Assembly: GCA_014529385.2 (NCBI GenBank) | Contig: CM043967.1 | Location: forward strand, 129,600,182-129,634,181 | Length of the DNA stretch: 34,000 bases | Origin: Adiantum capillus-veneris | Taxonomy: Eukaryota > Streptophyta > Polypodiopsida > Polypodiales > Pteridaceae | Direction of reading: 5' to 3' | Shown here: in pieces, positions 1-10,162 of the stretch | How positions within the stretch are numbered: position 1 is the stretch's first letter | Layout of the letters: each line of letters starts with the position of its first letter | Made by a program: the position numbers and the translations under genes | The notes under the pieces: model-generated | The model's input: only the letters and a program-made list of their open reading frames with translations | Told to the model about the DNA's origin: nothing | The model's database searches: none

Positions 1-480
1 GGATGCATAAATAATAAGAGCAAAATAACAACACTATGCATTATTATGCATAAATTAGGAGGATTGAATCTCCTTGAGAGATTAAGGTGACATAATTCTT
101 CTTAATACAACAAGGGAGGGTGTGATCAATAGATGAGAGGCTATTGACAATCACCTGCATTGAGAGACGCTAGGGAGTATAATTTGCTGTAGCCAGCTAG
201 CATAGAGTAATAGTAGGATAGGCTTGACATAGGTCCTCTAGAGAAAAGAGGCTATGGAGCAATACAATTAGCATAACTTGAAATTAATTACCCTTTGATT
301 AAGCCTCCTTGTGTGTGCTAGGTGACGTAGATACGTTCCTCCAAGGACTAGCTCCGACAGTAGCACTTCCTTGTAGAGATCTTGGGGTAGTGTGTGTCTA
401 CAAGAGGTGTGATGCCTCTCTTATATAGGGGTGAGCTACACACACACTAGTGACTCCTCTCTTAAGCCCATGCTAGAGTG
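1..480 (-). promoter_or_regulatory. LTR-like promoter region of a minus-strand retroelement
   Basis: No coding sequence is visible here. Read on the minus strand, a TATA-box-like CCTATATAAG lies at about 419-428 and is followed by a long, stop-rich, CT-leaning leader down to the window edge, as in the U3-R part of an LTR. The 1-60 end holds small AT-rich inverted repeats built on ATGCAT. It lies downstream, in minus orientation, of the broken gag-like ORF at 1,247-1,981, so it could be that element's 3' LTR. No second LTR copy or clear terminal dinucleotide is visible, so this is an inference. Confidence 0.3.
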
Positions 481-531
481 TGTGGTGTCCTACTGAGATG
501 TCCTCACTTGACCATCTCACTATCCTATTCT

Positions 532-633
<102 letters not shown>

Positions 634-670
634 CTCCCTCTATTTTTCTCCCTCTCACAAAATTAAATAA

Positions 671-701
<31 letters not shown>
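671..701. repeat. Poly(G) tract of 31 nt
   Basis: Thirty-one consecutive G residues sit about 40 bp after the CT microsatellite. A tract like this can form a G-quadruplex, and its length is error-prone in sequencing. Confidence 0.97.
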
Positions 702-703
<2 letters not shown>

Positions 704-865
704 TGTGGCGCTTGCCCCTCTCTTTTCTCTCTCCACCTCACCCTATACCTCACTAGCCCTACTTAGATTCCATGCCAAGCTTCCCATATTTGAGCTAACA
801 CTTATCCTAAGGCTAACTATGCTCATGGCCATGTATGCACACATCATGTGGACACATGACCATGC

Positions 866-930
866 ATCCATGACCATGTATGCACATCCATGACCATGTA
901 TGCACATCCATGACCATGTATGCACGTCCA
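866..930. repeat. 20-bp minisatellite with decayed flanking copies
   Basis: Three exact head-to-tail copies of a 20-bp unit (ATCCATGACCATGTATGCAC) at 866-885, 886-905 and 906-925. Degenerate CATG/TGCA-rich copies extend from about 841 to 975. No coding role is visible. Confidence 0.9.
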
Positions 931-1246
931 TGCCCATGCATACCCATGCATGCATGCACATGCACATCCATACCATAGACATACCTTAGGAAAGTCTCAC
1001 CTTAGGATAAATCGACCTATACTAACCCAAATTAAATTTTGAAACTTGCTAACTTGAGACGGAGTAGCAGGCATGCGGAACAAATACATGCCATAAATAG
1101 CATCTTTTTGGCGTTCGGTCCCTATTTTTTAGGAAACTTGGGACAAGGGGTTTTTCGACGAGCCAGCCGCATCTAGACCATGCGAAACATGTCTTGGACT
1201 GAAATTAAAAAATCTACAAGAATTACTTCACGAAAACGATATCCGA

Positions 1247-1981
1247 TCACAGAAACCTGCCAAAAATAGCATCTTTTGTGAAATTAATGTCTAGGCTTAA
1301 AATTTTACATGGGTAATCCTCTTCTAGGGCAGGTGGAGACCTTACATGGAGGAATTGATTGTACACCCGACACATGATTCCCACCCTCGGATTCTGAAGG
1401 TCTTCAAAGGTATAATTTTTCTTCTTTTCCTTGTAGACTTTGACCTCATCTCTTCTCTTCATCCCTTGAGCACATACATTGAGTGCATCCAAGATCAGTT
1501 GTGGTGTGATCTCGACCTACCTCTTTGCCCCACTGAGATCTATGATCTCTACTTGACCATTTTCTTCGACACTTGTCACTAGCTCATACACTCTCTGACA
1601 ATCAATGGCCGCCACAAGTGCTTCAAAGTATCTATGGAGATCTAGCTTTTCCAAGATCTCCATCACTTCTGGCTTCCATGTGTAATCAATCAATTATTGT
1701 GGGATCATAAACACTTTTGTGTGATGTCCTTCTGAATATTTGAACGTTCCTTGGTACAGCCGGATGTTCTGCTCATTGAGCATTGTTTCTTCCATCCAAA
1801 TGGTAGCCGGCCTCAATGTCTGTGGTGGTATGGTGTAGGGATCTTCTTGATCTAGGTAGTCCTTCACATTCATTCTCTTCTTCTTGCCAGGGGACTTGAT
1901 CGATTCCATGGATCTTGTTGCATTTAAAAATCCAAAGTTAGCGTATTCTTGCAGTATGGACGTTAGAGTGACTTTTAGCAA
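1247..1981 (-). pseudogene. Broken gag-like retroelement ORF, same family as 23,027-23,491
   Basis: One minus-strand reading frame runs from 1,981 to 1,247 with two in-frame stops (just after the FMIPQ stretch and after the GAKR stretch). Pieces align by eye with the plus-strand ORF at 23,027: a Phe-Met-Ile-Pro-Gln / Ile-Phe-Pro-Gln segment, then a region ending VEITPQLILDALNV here and VKITTEIINDALHLPQG there. The N-terminal part is basic (SPGKKKRMNVKDY). I do not know the biochemical function. In large plant retroelements such an ORF sits upstream of, or at the start of, gag. The upstream side on the minus strand (2,000-2,900) holds palindromes like those upstream of the other copies. Loss of pol makes this a partial or non-autonomous element. 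Confidence 0.6.
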
Positions 1982-2077
1982 TCCAAATGATCTAACAATT
2001 GAAATGCAAGCTCAAAAAGGCTTAAGGATGCCATGCAGGTTGAGCAAATGAATTTTGGGTGTAAAAATAGATTTGGA

Positions 2078-2900
2078 GACATCCTACGTGTAGGATGTCT
2101 TTTTTATCATAATAAGATGATTCTTGGTGTACACATAGTACAAGACCTGCGTATGACTCTGATGTGCTTGGATTTGAATTTGGAGGTCGAAAGGTCATGA
2201 TTTGGCTATTTAAAGATCTGGTGCTCTCATTGGTAGGATGTCTCACACAGTAGGTGTAAAATGTCCAAATGGCTTGAAAATTGGAGTATAGGCTTATTAG
2301 GACATAAAAGACAATTATATGATGTTCTAACACTCTCACGTAATCAGATTTGAATTCGGCTTTGTTTTGAGTGTTACAAGGCCACTTTTGGTATATCGTG
2401 AGTGTTACAAGGCCACTTTGTTTTGAGTGTTACAAGGCCACTTTTGGTATATCGTGACCTAAAGCCCTAACTCTAAGAATTGATGTCAAGATGTGATCTA
2501 TTTTGGGTGAAAATTGGTGTGTGTAGTGGTCTTGACATGATGAATGCATGGAAAGCATGAAAAAATGGTCAGAAACGCAATTTGAGCCTGTGAGATATCC
2601 TATGTGTAGATGTTCTTTGAGTGATTTTCAAATTCTGACTCGGTAGTGTGCATGCATATATTATGGACAATGTGTAGGTCAAATTTCACCTAGTTTGGAC
2701 CACTTTTGAGGTGTCTATGACCATTTGTTTTCCTAAGTGGCATCCTTGCGTTTTTTGGGCATAGGATGTCTTACCTAGGTCCAAACTCTATGAAACTTGA
2801 TGCATAGGCTAAGTGAAGCATGATGAATATTATGGTGTGCTCAAAAATGGGATTGGCTTTGTAAAAAATGATCTACAAGACATCCTACGCGTAGGATGAC
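2078..2900 (-). repeat. Palindrome array, family 2 (ACATCCTA-CGCG-TAGGATGT)
   Basis: Two clear copies: 2,078-2,099, with 10-bp arms around a two-base centre, and 2,880-2,899, which includes an 18-bp perfect palindrome at 2,881-2,898. A decayed copy lies at 2,594-2,615, and isolated half-sites (GTAGGATGTC-like) lie near 2,233 and 2,762. The array sits in the leader position of the minus-strand ORF ending at 1,981. The centres read CGTG, CGCG and TGTG, the pattern expected if methylated CpG decays. No function is assigned. Confidence 0.8.
2361..2456. repeat. 56-bp tandem repeat, about 1.7 copies
   Basis: A 56-bp unit starting TTTGTTTTGAGTGTTACAAG at 2,361 is repeated from 2,417 and stops at about 2,456. 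The core AGTGTTACAAGGCCAC occurs three times in the block because the unit is itself internally repeated. Non-coding. Confidence 0.9.
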
Positions 2901-3389
2901 CCTAGATTGAAAATGATGTTTTTGTGCTTCCTTATGCTTAGTGTGTGTGCCCTAAGCCTTCTTGTGCCCTACTTCAATTAAAAGAAGTCAAATGATAAGC
3001 TTTAACTCCCTCATTGGCTCCTTGTTCTCAAAAACCTCTTTTGAGGCTTGGGGTGACTTTCTGCGATGAAATTCTAGGAAAGTGATCACCATTACTTCAT
3101 ATGATCATAGGACACCTTGCCATGTGGTTGGTCAGGCACTTGGATCCACTAGTACCCCATTTGGTGATTTGTCACTCTGAAAGCATCCATACTTTGGTTG
3201 ATAGCCCGTGGGTGATCTTTAGTGAATCCCGCCATAGGGCTTGCTTATCAGTGGCATGGGTAAGCTGCTTGTGAAGTTTGATGGCAAACGGACGCACCGC
3301 TTGGCTGCGAGAGCCAAGTGACGCTTTGCGGGTCCGAAGCCGAACTGATCTTTTGACATAATTTGCATTGTCCATCCCTCATGGAAATG
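2901..3389. other. No recognisable gene
   Basis: This stretch joins the family-2 palindrome leader to the hAT fossil. A 67-codon minus-strand ORF at 3,172-3,375 is Arg/Lys-rich but matches nothing I recognise, and I do not call it a gene. Confidence 0.5.
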
Positions 3390-4330
3390 CACAACCTTCT
3401 AGAGCTCATTATCCATCAGAACTTGGACTACATTCTGCGCACCTACTTGCTCTATCACAGTAGCAATTTCATCCGCAATATACGACCCAGACTTAATTAA
3501 ACTAGCAGAATCCACAGCACGGACGAATGTCTCACCCTAGGTGAAACAATCATTATATTTATTAATAATTTTCTTTGCACGTTAGACCAACCAGCACTAA
3601 CTATACTGCATCGAGATAGTTCAATATTGCTAAGAATAATCCTTTGTACACGTTCTTTGACTTGACCATAGAATTTCTCTAAAAGATTATTCCGTATAGC
3701 ATTTTACGTGGGTGGTGAAAACCATGGTCCAAACTCACCAATTTTCTTCCATGCTCTCTTTCAATGTTCATTGTCCACCATCATCGTCACATTCCCAAAA
3801 AAGAAAATGCTGCAGCAAGAGCGAGTTGTGCATCATCGAGTTTGACCGTTACGTAAGCTTTCTTGCAATGAAGTTTGACGCATAGACACTTTTCCCAGAT
3901 CAAAGTGACGCTTCGATGAAGATGCAATTAGAATATTGCCTTCAAGCTGCCCATTTACGTTTGGCATGCAACTTGGAGATGCTTATGGAGTTTGTTGATT
4001 AGATCCATGTTGTTCTTGCATCCTTGAAGCAATATCACTACATGTGTAATGTTTCTACATCTATTTTTTGAATTTATTCTCTCAAGCGTTTGGCCACTGC
4101 AGTTGCACTAGGGTGGATTCATGTACATTTCGTTCCTCCACCTAGAAAGTGTTCCCTAAGTCGAGGTGCTCCACCAGGTTTTGTTGCATGACATAGTTTA
4201 CATTCCCAATCTATGAACTGATCACCAATATTTATTGCATATTTTCATTCTATCCCCAGTGCCTTTTTTTTTTTCCGATTTTGAGTTCTATTGCAAGGCT
4301 CACTTGGTCCCACGTTTTCTTCCATCTTAA
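3390..4330 (-). pseudogene. hAT-type transposase fossil (BED finger plus DUF659 region)
   Basis: Minus-strand translation, broken by stops and shifts, shows two hallmarks in the right order. Near 4,230-4,130 is a BED-type zinc finger with WECKLCHATKPGGAPRLREH (Cys-x2-Cys, then basic Leu-Arg-Glu-His). Between about 3,750 and 3,390 is a DUF659-like core with CSIVSAGWSNVQRK, then GETFVRAVDSASLIKSGSYI and NVVQVLMDNE; the last holds the Asp-Asn pair seen in plant hAT relatives. The C-terminal dimerisation domain and terminal inverted repeats were not found. hAT transposases cut and paste DNA in the nucleus; this copy is long dead. BED plus DUF659 is also found in some domesticated plant proteins, but the many lesions argue against that here. 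Confidence 0.75.
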
Positions 4331-4880
4331 TTGTCTCATATAAGAAAGCATAGAATAATGAATACACAAGTAAATGTAAACAAAGTCACCTCTCGCGTGT
4401 TAAAAAACATACATTTCATACAATGCTACACTAATTTCATACAATGCCATTGGTACTTCTTACAATCCACCATAGATCCGTTGAAATTAAGATACATGAA
4501 ATTGATAGCATACATACAATACACATTAAACCCTCACGTATTAAAAAACATACATTTCATACAAACATACACTGAGTTTAATTATTTCAAGCCATACTCG
4601 AGATTGAAATGTGTGAATAATACTACTACGTGTATTAATTATAATTTTCCATCTCCATTCACGATCATTGAATACAAAACCATAAGCCCATATTAATGAT
4701 TTTGAAAGAGTTGCAGGAAGTACCACAATGGCTTCCAAACCACTCACCCAAGAACCTTTTCTTGGTTTCATAGTCTAAGAAGCCATTGGGTACTTCCTAC
4801 GATCAATAATAAATCTTCTAAAGTTAGACACATTAATTAATGACATATGGACATGAAATCAACCTAGTGCCCTATGCATA
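4331..4880. repeat. AT-rich segment with diverged direct and inverted repeats
   Basis: The run AAAAAACATACATTTCATAC occurs twice, near 4,403 and 4,541. Arms at 4,715-4,735 and 4,779-4,798 form an imperfect inverted repeat (AGGAAGTACC...GGTACTTCCT type) with a spacer of about 43 bp. The stretch after the right arm resembles about 4,446-4,503, so part of the region is an old duplication. A 121-codon ORF here is low-complexity AT translation and is not called a gene. Confidence 0.6.
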
Positions 4881-4890
4881 GAGAGGGCTT

Positions 4891-5880
4891 TTGCTGAGCG
4901 TAGAGGGCTTCAGTAGAGACCACCTTCAGACTCATCCAGGTGTTGTTATGCAGATTTCTATTGCTTATTACCTTAAATATTTTCTTTGTAGAGCTGTCAG
5001 TTACACCTCCTATGTGAGCAGCCATACAAAAGTATGTGGTCACATACTAGACAAACTGTTACTGCAGGAATGAGTCAGTTTTTTATGATGCCTTTCACTA
5101 TGGAGGAGCTTCAGATAGCTATAGTTGATTTGGACCCTGCCTCTTGTCCAGGGGATGATGGTCTCACACGTTATTTTTTTGAGACGCATTAGGATGCAAT
5201 GTATGGTCCTTTACTTCAGAGGTGCCATCAAATTTTCTCTTCAGGGCGCATGACACCCTCTTTATGCTCTGGCCTGATATCTCTTATACCTAAGGGAGGT
5301 GATTGTACTTAGCTGCCATAGTCGAGGCCAATCACTCCTCCCCACTCTATATAAGATACTTGCCAAGATGATTGCAGCATGTCTTTGGCCACTTCTCCCT
5401 GATCTGATTCATTGTTCTCACACTGCTTTTATCTAGTACAGATGTATCTTAAATAATATTTTCTCTTACTACCAGGGGGTAGAGTGGGCATGTCTGACGT
5501 GCACCCTTTAACAATTTTTTTTTTGGATATTGAAAAAGTATATGATAGAGTGGACTGGGACTTTTGGAGGTGACTCAACCCACAATCCAGCTCTAGTTCT
5601 CGTCCTCATTTATCTATTGTAGAGGATTTGGGATCATCTTTATTGATGGGAGTCAACTCTATTGCATGTGGGATCAAGCTTCAAGGTTTAACTCTAGCCT
5701 TAAAAATGAAACCATGCAACATTATCAATCAAAATTCTTTGATTTTTTCCCCAGATCTGTAGGTCTCTATCGCGCCGTCAAAGAGTTGACAGTCTTGCCA
5801 GGAAGACGTCGGGCCTCTAGCTGTGAAGGCTTTCACTTAAGCAAGCTTAGTGTTTGTAGAAAAATATGTTGTGTGTAGCC
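4891..5880 (+). pseudogene. LINE (non-LTR) reverse transcriptase fossil
   Basis: Plus-strand translation from 5,091 reads PFTMEELQIAIVDLDPASCPG followed by DDGLT, the start of a plant LINE reverse transcriptase. It is followed by LCSGLISLIPKGGD and, after shifts, LDIEKVYDRVDWDFWR at 5,523-5,570, the conserved palm motif carrying a catalytic Asp. The later catalytic motif (Tyr/Phe-Ala-Asp-Asp) is absent, so the element is 3'-incomplete or decayed beyond recognition. The 4,891-5,073 frame just upstream may be the linker before RT. No poly(A) tail or target duplication was identified. Confidence 0.8.
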
Positions 5881-6493
5881 ATTGAGATCTTACACGTACA
5901 CACACACATACGCACATGTGAAACCCTCAAAACAAAACAAAGACAAGAACATCAAGGCTTTGATCGTATCTAATTATAGGTAAGATAAAAGGGTTTATTG
6001 ATGCATTTATAGCTGCAAGTCATTGTGCTCCAAATAGACTGCGGATGGTTCTCTGAAACTATAACTTTGTGCTTACAAGGATGTAGATGTTTTGCCTAGT
6101 GATAGGAGTGACTCGAGTGTACAAGTCGTCTTGGTTCATAACAAAACTCAACCTTTAGAGGAGAATAAATATGTGCACATCAAAAGAATTAGAGTAATCC
6201 AAAAGTGGCAGAATAAGGGGACGCGGAGAAATAAGAATTTCTCTCAGTCTTTTTGGCCCAAAGAGTGACACAATTCTCTGTTGGAAGTGGATTTCATAGC
6301 TAATACAGACGTTGATCCTAATGTTTTGCACAAAGTGAAAAGGGTCAAAGGTTACACCATTGGGATTATTCATTTAAGGACGTTTAGGAAAGCAATCAAA
6401 CAATGGACGAGAGAAAAAGAGAGACAACCATCACACAAAGACCCACACAAGCTCAAGCCAAGGAAATGAGCACACCTCAAGACTCCATAGTCT
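5881..6493. other. No recognisable gene
   Basis: Intergenic sequence between the LINE fossil and the chromovirus LTR. It starts with a short AC-rich run near 5,895-5,920. ORFs of 60-72 codons at 6,155-6,469 on both strands match nothing I recognise. Confidence 0.5.
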
Positions 6494-7194
6494 TGTTGCT
6501 AATTTGATGAAGTAGAAGATGATTAGTTAGATCCAACATCGTTTAAGGGCCATCAATGATGTGTCTTTATTGATAAGAGAAGGGTACTAGAGTGTATGAA
6601 TGCTACAAGTGTGGAGATAGAAAGCTTGAGGCATGAAGTAGCAAGCTCAAGATGTGTTGGGCTGAAATTGAGAGAGAGTTTCTCTCAAGGAGATGGCTAG
6701 GAGGCTAGGTGAAGGCTTGATAGAGTGGCTTGATTGTGGGGATTGATTGATCGCTTGATTGCTTGATTGCTTGATGCCCAAGTGAGGGGCAAGAGACTCT
6801 ATTTATAGGTGAAGTTTCTTCTTTAGGAAGATATTTTCTTAGCAATATTCAAGGGATTTGTTCATGGTCAAAGAGGCTCTTGCCTCGACGTAAAAGCATA
6901 GATTCCACACAGCTGTACATCATTTCAAATGAAAGGCCCTCTAGTGGCGCATCACTACTGACCATATAAGAGAGTAGGAGGCAGAAAGGAGCAAGCTCAA
7001 GGTTACATCGTACAATTTTCCCCTTCTGCATGTGGAAAGTGGCTCAAAAACTGACAAGTGGCACTAATGCATGTCCAGGCTTAATCCAAGATTCCGGGGG
7101 AAAGAAACAACAGCAAAGAAAAGAAAAGAAAAATGTATTTATATAAATATATAAATAGGGAAAGAAACTGTAAAAATATCACCACCTGGTGACA
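6494..7194 (-). mobile_element. 3' LTR of a minus-strand chromovirus
   Basis: On the minus strand the segment starts TGTCACCAGG directly after a polypurine tract and ends GCAACA, giving matching TG...CA ends and about 701 bp. Inside are a TATA-like CCTATAAATAG (about 6,807-6,817) and, about 250 bp further, an AATAAA signal near 6,567, the usual U3-R order. A (TTGATTGC)n-like stretch lies near 6,740-6,775. The partner 5' LTR is missing because the element is cut off near 8,092. Confidence 0.75.
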
Positions 7195-7206
7195 TACCCC
7201 CCTCTT
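7195..7206 (-). other. Polypurine tract of the chromovirus
   Basis: AAGAGGGGGG on the minus strand immediately precedes the LTR start. In LTR elements this RNase H-resistant tract primes plus-strand DNA synthesis. Confidence 0.75.
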
Positions 7207-7621
7207 GAAAGAAGTAAGCAACCTCGATTGCAAGCCACACATGCTAACAGATGACACGTGACAATAACAAGATTCCCCATGTTATTTGTGCCATCATATG
7301 TATTTCTTGCTAACAGATGACAGAAGGTCGATGATAGGAATTCCCCTCTATCATTTGTGCCATTGCAAGTTCAAGCCTCACATAAATGTAGTCAAAGATG
7401 CTTAGTTGGAGCCTTTTCTATGCATGCTTCTGGATGCAACACAAAGTCACAACGTGTGTAATCATATTATTGAAGCGTAACAAGTACAACTTCAAAGCAC
7501 TGAAAGCTCATGCAATGACAACAAATGTCAATTATGTACATTATTCAAATGAAGTGCTTTGAACAAGTGTAAAGCACATAATGTACATTGCTTCAAAAAG
7601 CATCTCATGTCACTGTAAAAT
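7207..7621 (-). repeat. Chromovirus 3' untranslated region with internal repeats
   Basis: Non-coding spacer between the chromodomain stop and the polypurine tract. A diverged tandem repeat with period about 66 bp starts at 7,242 and 7,308 (TGCTAACAGATGACA). Near 7,535-7,590 a foldback pairs ATGTACATTAT...GTGCTTT with its complement. Confidence 0.6.
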
Positions 7622-8092
7622 TCAATAGGAAAGCCTCTTTGTAAAGTTGCAATAACTGCTCGGAAAATCAGCCAATTCAAACTCTTCCGTCCATTTGGCA
7701 TCCATTGGTGAATAGTTCTTGAACTTCACCAAATATCTTCTTGCAACCTGACCTCTGACTCTCCTTTCTTTGTGTGCCATAATCTGCTTAGGAATCAGAA
7801 TTTCATCTAGTTCCTCAACTTCAGGTTGTTATTCTTGAGCCATTTCTTCTGGCACTTCTCCAACAAAAGGCCTCAATAGACTCACATGGAATGCATTATG
7901 GATCTTCCAATTCTCAGGCAATTTCAGCCTGTATGCCACATTAGTGATCTTCTCTGAGACTTGAAAAGGGCCATAGTAACGCATACTAAGCTTAGGAAAC
8001 AAACGTTCCTCGTCCTTCTTCTTTCTCAATCATGCCTTTTCAAAGCGCAATAAGACCTGATCATTCTCTTTAAATAAGAGCTCTCAACGATG
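7622..8092 (-). pseudogene. Chromovirus integrase C-terminus and chromodomain
   Basis: A single minus-strand frame with two in-frame stops (about 8,030 and at 7,829) covers two parts. First is the integrase C-terminal segment: LRYYGPFQV-like motif, [20 protein letters not shown], typical of Ty3/gypsy integrases. Second, at about 7,660-7,815, is a chromodomain-like end: EVEELDEILIPK, then RRYLVKFKNYSPMDAKWTEE. In chromoviruses this domain guides integration to marked chromatin. Everything upstream (gag to integrase core) is missing, since the frame stops at a junction near 8,092 beside a copia LTR. Clade assignment within chromoviruses is not attempted. Confidence 0.85.
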
Positions 8093-8104
8093 ACTATCAA
8101 CAAC

Positions 8105-8493
8105 TGTTTTTTGTTTAGTGTCACGATTGTGACTATGTCTTATTACTTGTGCATACTATTTATATACAAATGTGGAGATACGACATGGTGTCTCTCTTCC
8201 CCAGAGATTTGCCTCTTCATCAAAGGATGTACTTTTTCATCAAAGGACGTGACTATTCATGAACGGCTACAACTCTTCAACAATGCCCTTACATTATGTC
8301 TCTTTGTCAACAGTTGTACCTTTTAGCCTAAAGGGCATGTCCCTACAATTTTACCCCTTCATTGCCTATAAAAGGGCATGATGTAACACTCATTTCAATC
8401 AATCAAGTCTTCTGAGTTCTAGTCTTTCTGTGCAAGTTTAATTAAGTATGCAAATTAAGTCTTAATTCTAGGATTATAACAATAATCCTCACA
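8105..8493 (+). mobile_element. Copia-type LTR, plus strand
   Basis: The segment runs from TGTTTTTTG to CCTCACA, giving TGT...ACA ends and about 389 bp. A TATA-like CCTATAAAAGGG lies at about 8,367-8,378. It is followed at the right spacing by a tRNA primer-binding site. The exact left end is uncertain, as another TG occurs at about 8,093 where the chromovirus stops. No second LTR was found, so the element is a 5' remnant. Confidence 0.65.
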
Positions 8494-8494
8494 G

Positions 8495-8506
8495 TGGTAT
8501 CAAAGC
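8495..8506 (+). promoter_or_regulatory. Primer-binding site, initiator-Met tRNA type
   Basis: TGGTATCAAAGC matches the usual plant copia primer-binding site TGGTATCAGAGC with one change and starts one base after the LTR end. It would pair with the 3' end of initiator methionine tRNA to prime minus-strand synthesis. Confidence 0.8.
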
Positions 8507-9609
8507 AATTTTTTCCGGGCCCATGGGTTGTGAGCCTCTCACCCTCGCCGCTATCCTCTTCACCCTCTCCCTTTTCAGAGTTGTATGGAAGCCGAAGAAA
8601 GGTGGTCCTTCCTAATGGAGTATAACCGGCGTATGTCACCCTCCCCGCTCCTTAAATAAACACTATCAGAAGAAAAATGTTGTGCACCTCTTACCCGAAG
8701 ATTGTGCTTACGTGGGTGTGTTTGGTGGATACAGGCATATACAGGTGTATGCACACCAAACCTTGTAAACACTCTATTCTTTCAAAGAAAGCCATGTAAT
8801 TCAGCATAGGATGAGTTGTAATCATGATGTAATTAGACAATACCCTCCTTACTTCTCTGAGTCTACACCCTTGTAAGAGGCCGAATGGTCGTGGGAAAGC
8901 CCCCTTAACTTTTAAAGTCAAAACCCTTAGTTTAGAAAGATTTATCATTAGTTTGGAAGGATAAAAAACATGCACTGTGGAGGCCTCTTCCTGCTACAAC
9001 TTGTAATCTTCTTTTCTCCTGAGCTGGTAAGCAAAATTCGTTTTCGAATAGCACATTGCGTTCCTTGTCTCTTGCTCTACAATCTAAGTGTAATCATTTC
9101 CAATTCTGTTGTAGTTCGCGATGCATTGTTTGTGAGCTAAATGCATTGATTTGGAGGTTAAAATGGTTGTTTTTTTATATTTTGACCATGGATAAGTGTT
9201 TCTATGCTTAAGGAAGACCTTTCCAAGCACTTTTATTTCAGTTTTTTGCACATTTTTTGTGATGGATTGTGATTTATGTACCTTCCCAGATGGTGAAAAA
9301 ACTTGGTAGGATTGAGCCCTTAAGTGTTGTGATACCTCTCCTTAAGTTTCGTGGCATTCCGGATTTGTTTGGATGCCGAAACGGCGTGATGACCTAGAGT
9401 GGTGAGATTGGACGCATATTGATTGTTTGACTAGGAAGTGGTTGATTTGCTTTTGTCGTAGAACGAGTAGCCCCTGAGTTCACTTTGGTGAGATTGACAC
9501 TCTCATTAAGTCTCCATGCCCCATCTCGAGTTGCTTCCTTGCATATTGACATTATGTTAGTACAAAAGAGCTATGTTGCAGACGTCCGTCTCGCGGCAAC
9601 CCGCTAACA
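8507..9609. other. Copia leader remnant followed by a candidate gypsy 5' LTR
   Basis: No gene is visible. About 8,507-8,690 looks like the decayed leader of the copia element. The rest, ending CTAACA at 9,609, sits directly before the gypsy primer-binding site and is the expected place of the 5' LTR. I could not find its left end or a matching 3' copy by eye. Confidence 0.35.
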
Positions 9610-9610
9610 T

Positions 9611-9631
9611 TGGTGCCACTGTCAAGGAAAC
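9611..9631 (+). promoter_or_regulatory. Primer-binding site of the gypsy element
   Basis: TGGTGCCACTGTCAAGGA follows an ...AACA end. It resembles the plant Ty3/gypsy tRNA-Asp-type site (TGGCGCCGTTGCCGGGGA) with several changes. It marks the 5' end of the internal region of the element running to about 20,660. Confidence 0.6.
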
Positions 9632-10162
9632 CGATCCTTAGGTGGTGAGTGAATCAGTGTACAAAAAACAAAAAAAATCCCCCTTCAAGCTTTTGATACC
9701 CGTTCCGCTTACACATAGACAATGAAGCAGCTAGACGTAGGTTTAGTGCTTGATAGAGACTGGAGTCCGTGACTAGCCAGTGCTATTCCTTAAGAGCAAA
9801 GAAAGCTGTGAGTGAAGTACAAGATAGTATTTCGTTCATTGATTTTTTACATGCTTGGAAAGGGCTGTTCCATCACACACTTTTTTGTTATTTTCGTACT
9901 GTTAAGTTCAACTATGTTTGGAGATTCATTTAAGTTTATAGGAGTAGGTCAGGAAACAAATTACACCATCATTTGGGGCCAAAAGGATCGAGGGAAAAAC
10001 TGTCAAAAACCTTATTTTGGTGTTGAAGACCATAACTCTGACAAGTTGAAGAGGTGATGGTCAGAGCTTCAAAACTGGACCAAACCCAGTAAAACTTTCA
10101 AGAATGGGATTAAAACACTGGCTGAAAAAGACTGTGCTAAAAGTTTTCAAATTACCTGTCCA

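Noticed and set aside
4331-4696. 121-codon ORF on the plus strand
   Set aside because: Low-complexity AT-rich translation (many Ile, Tyr, Asn) lying over a duplicated non-coding segment, with no homologous block.
8690-9609. Pairing this region with 20,659-21,240 as the two LTRs of the gypsy element
   Set aside because: No shared stretch could be found by eye, so the LTR boundaries are left tentative.
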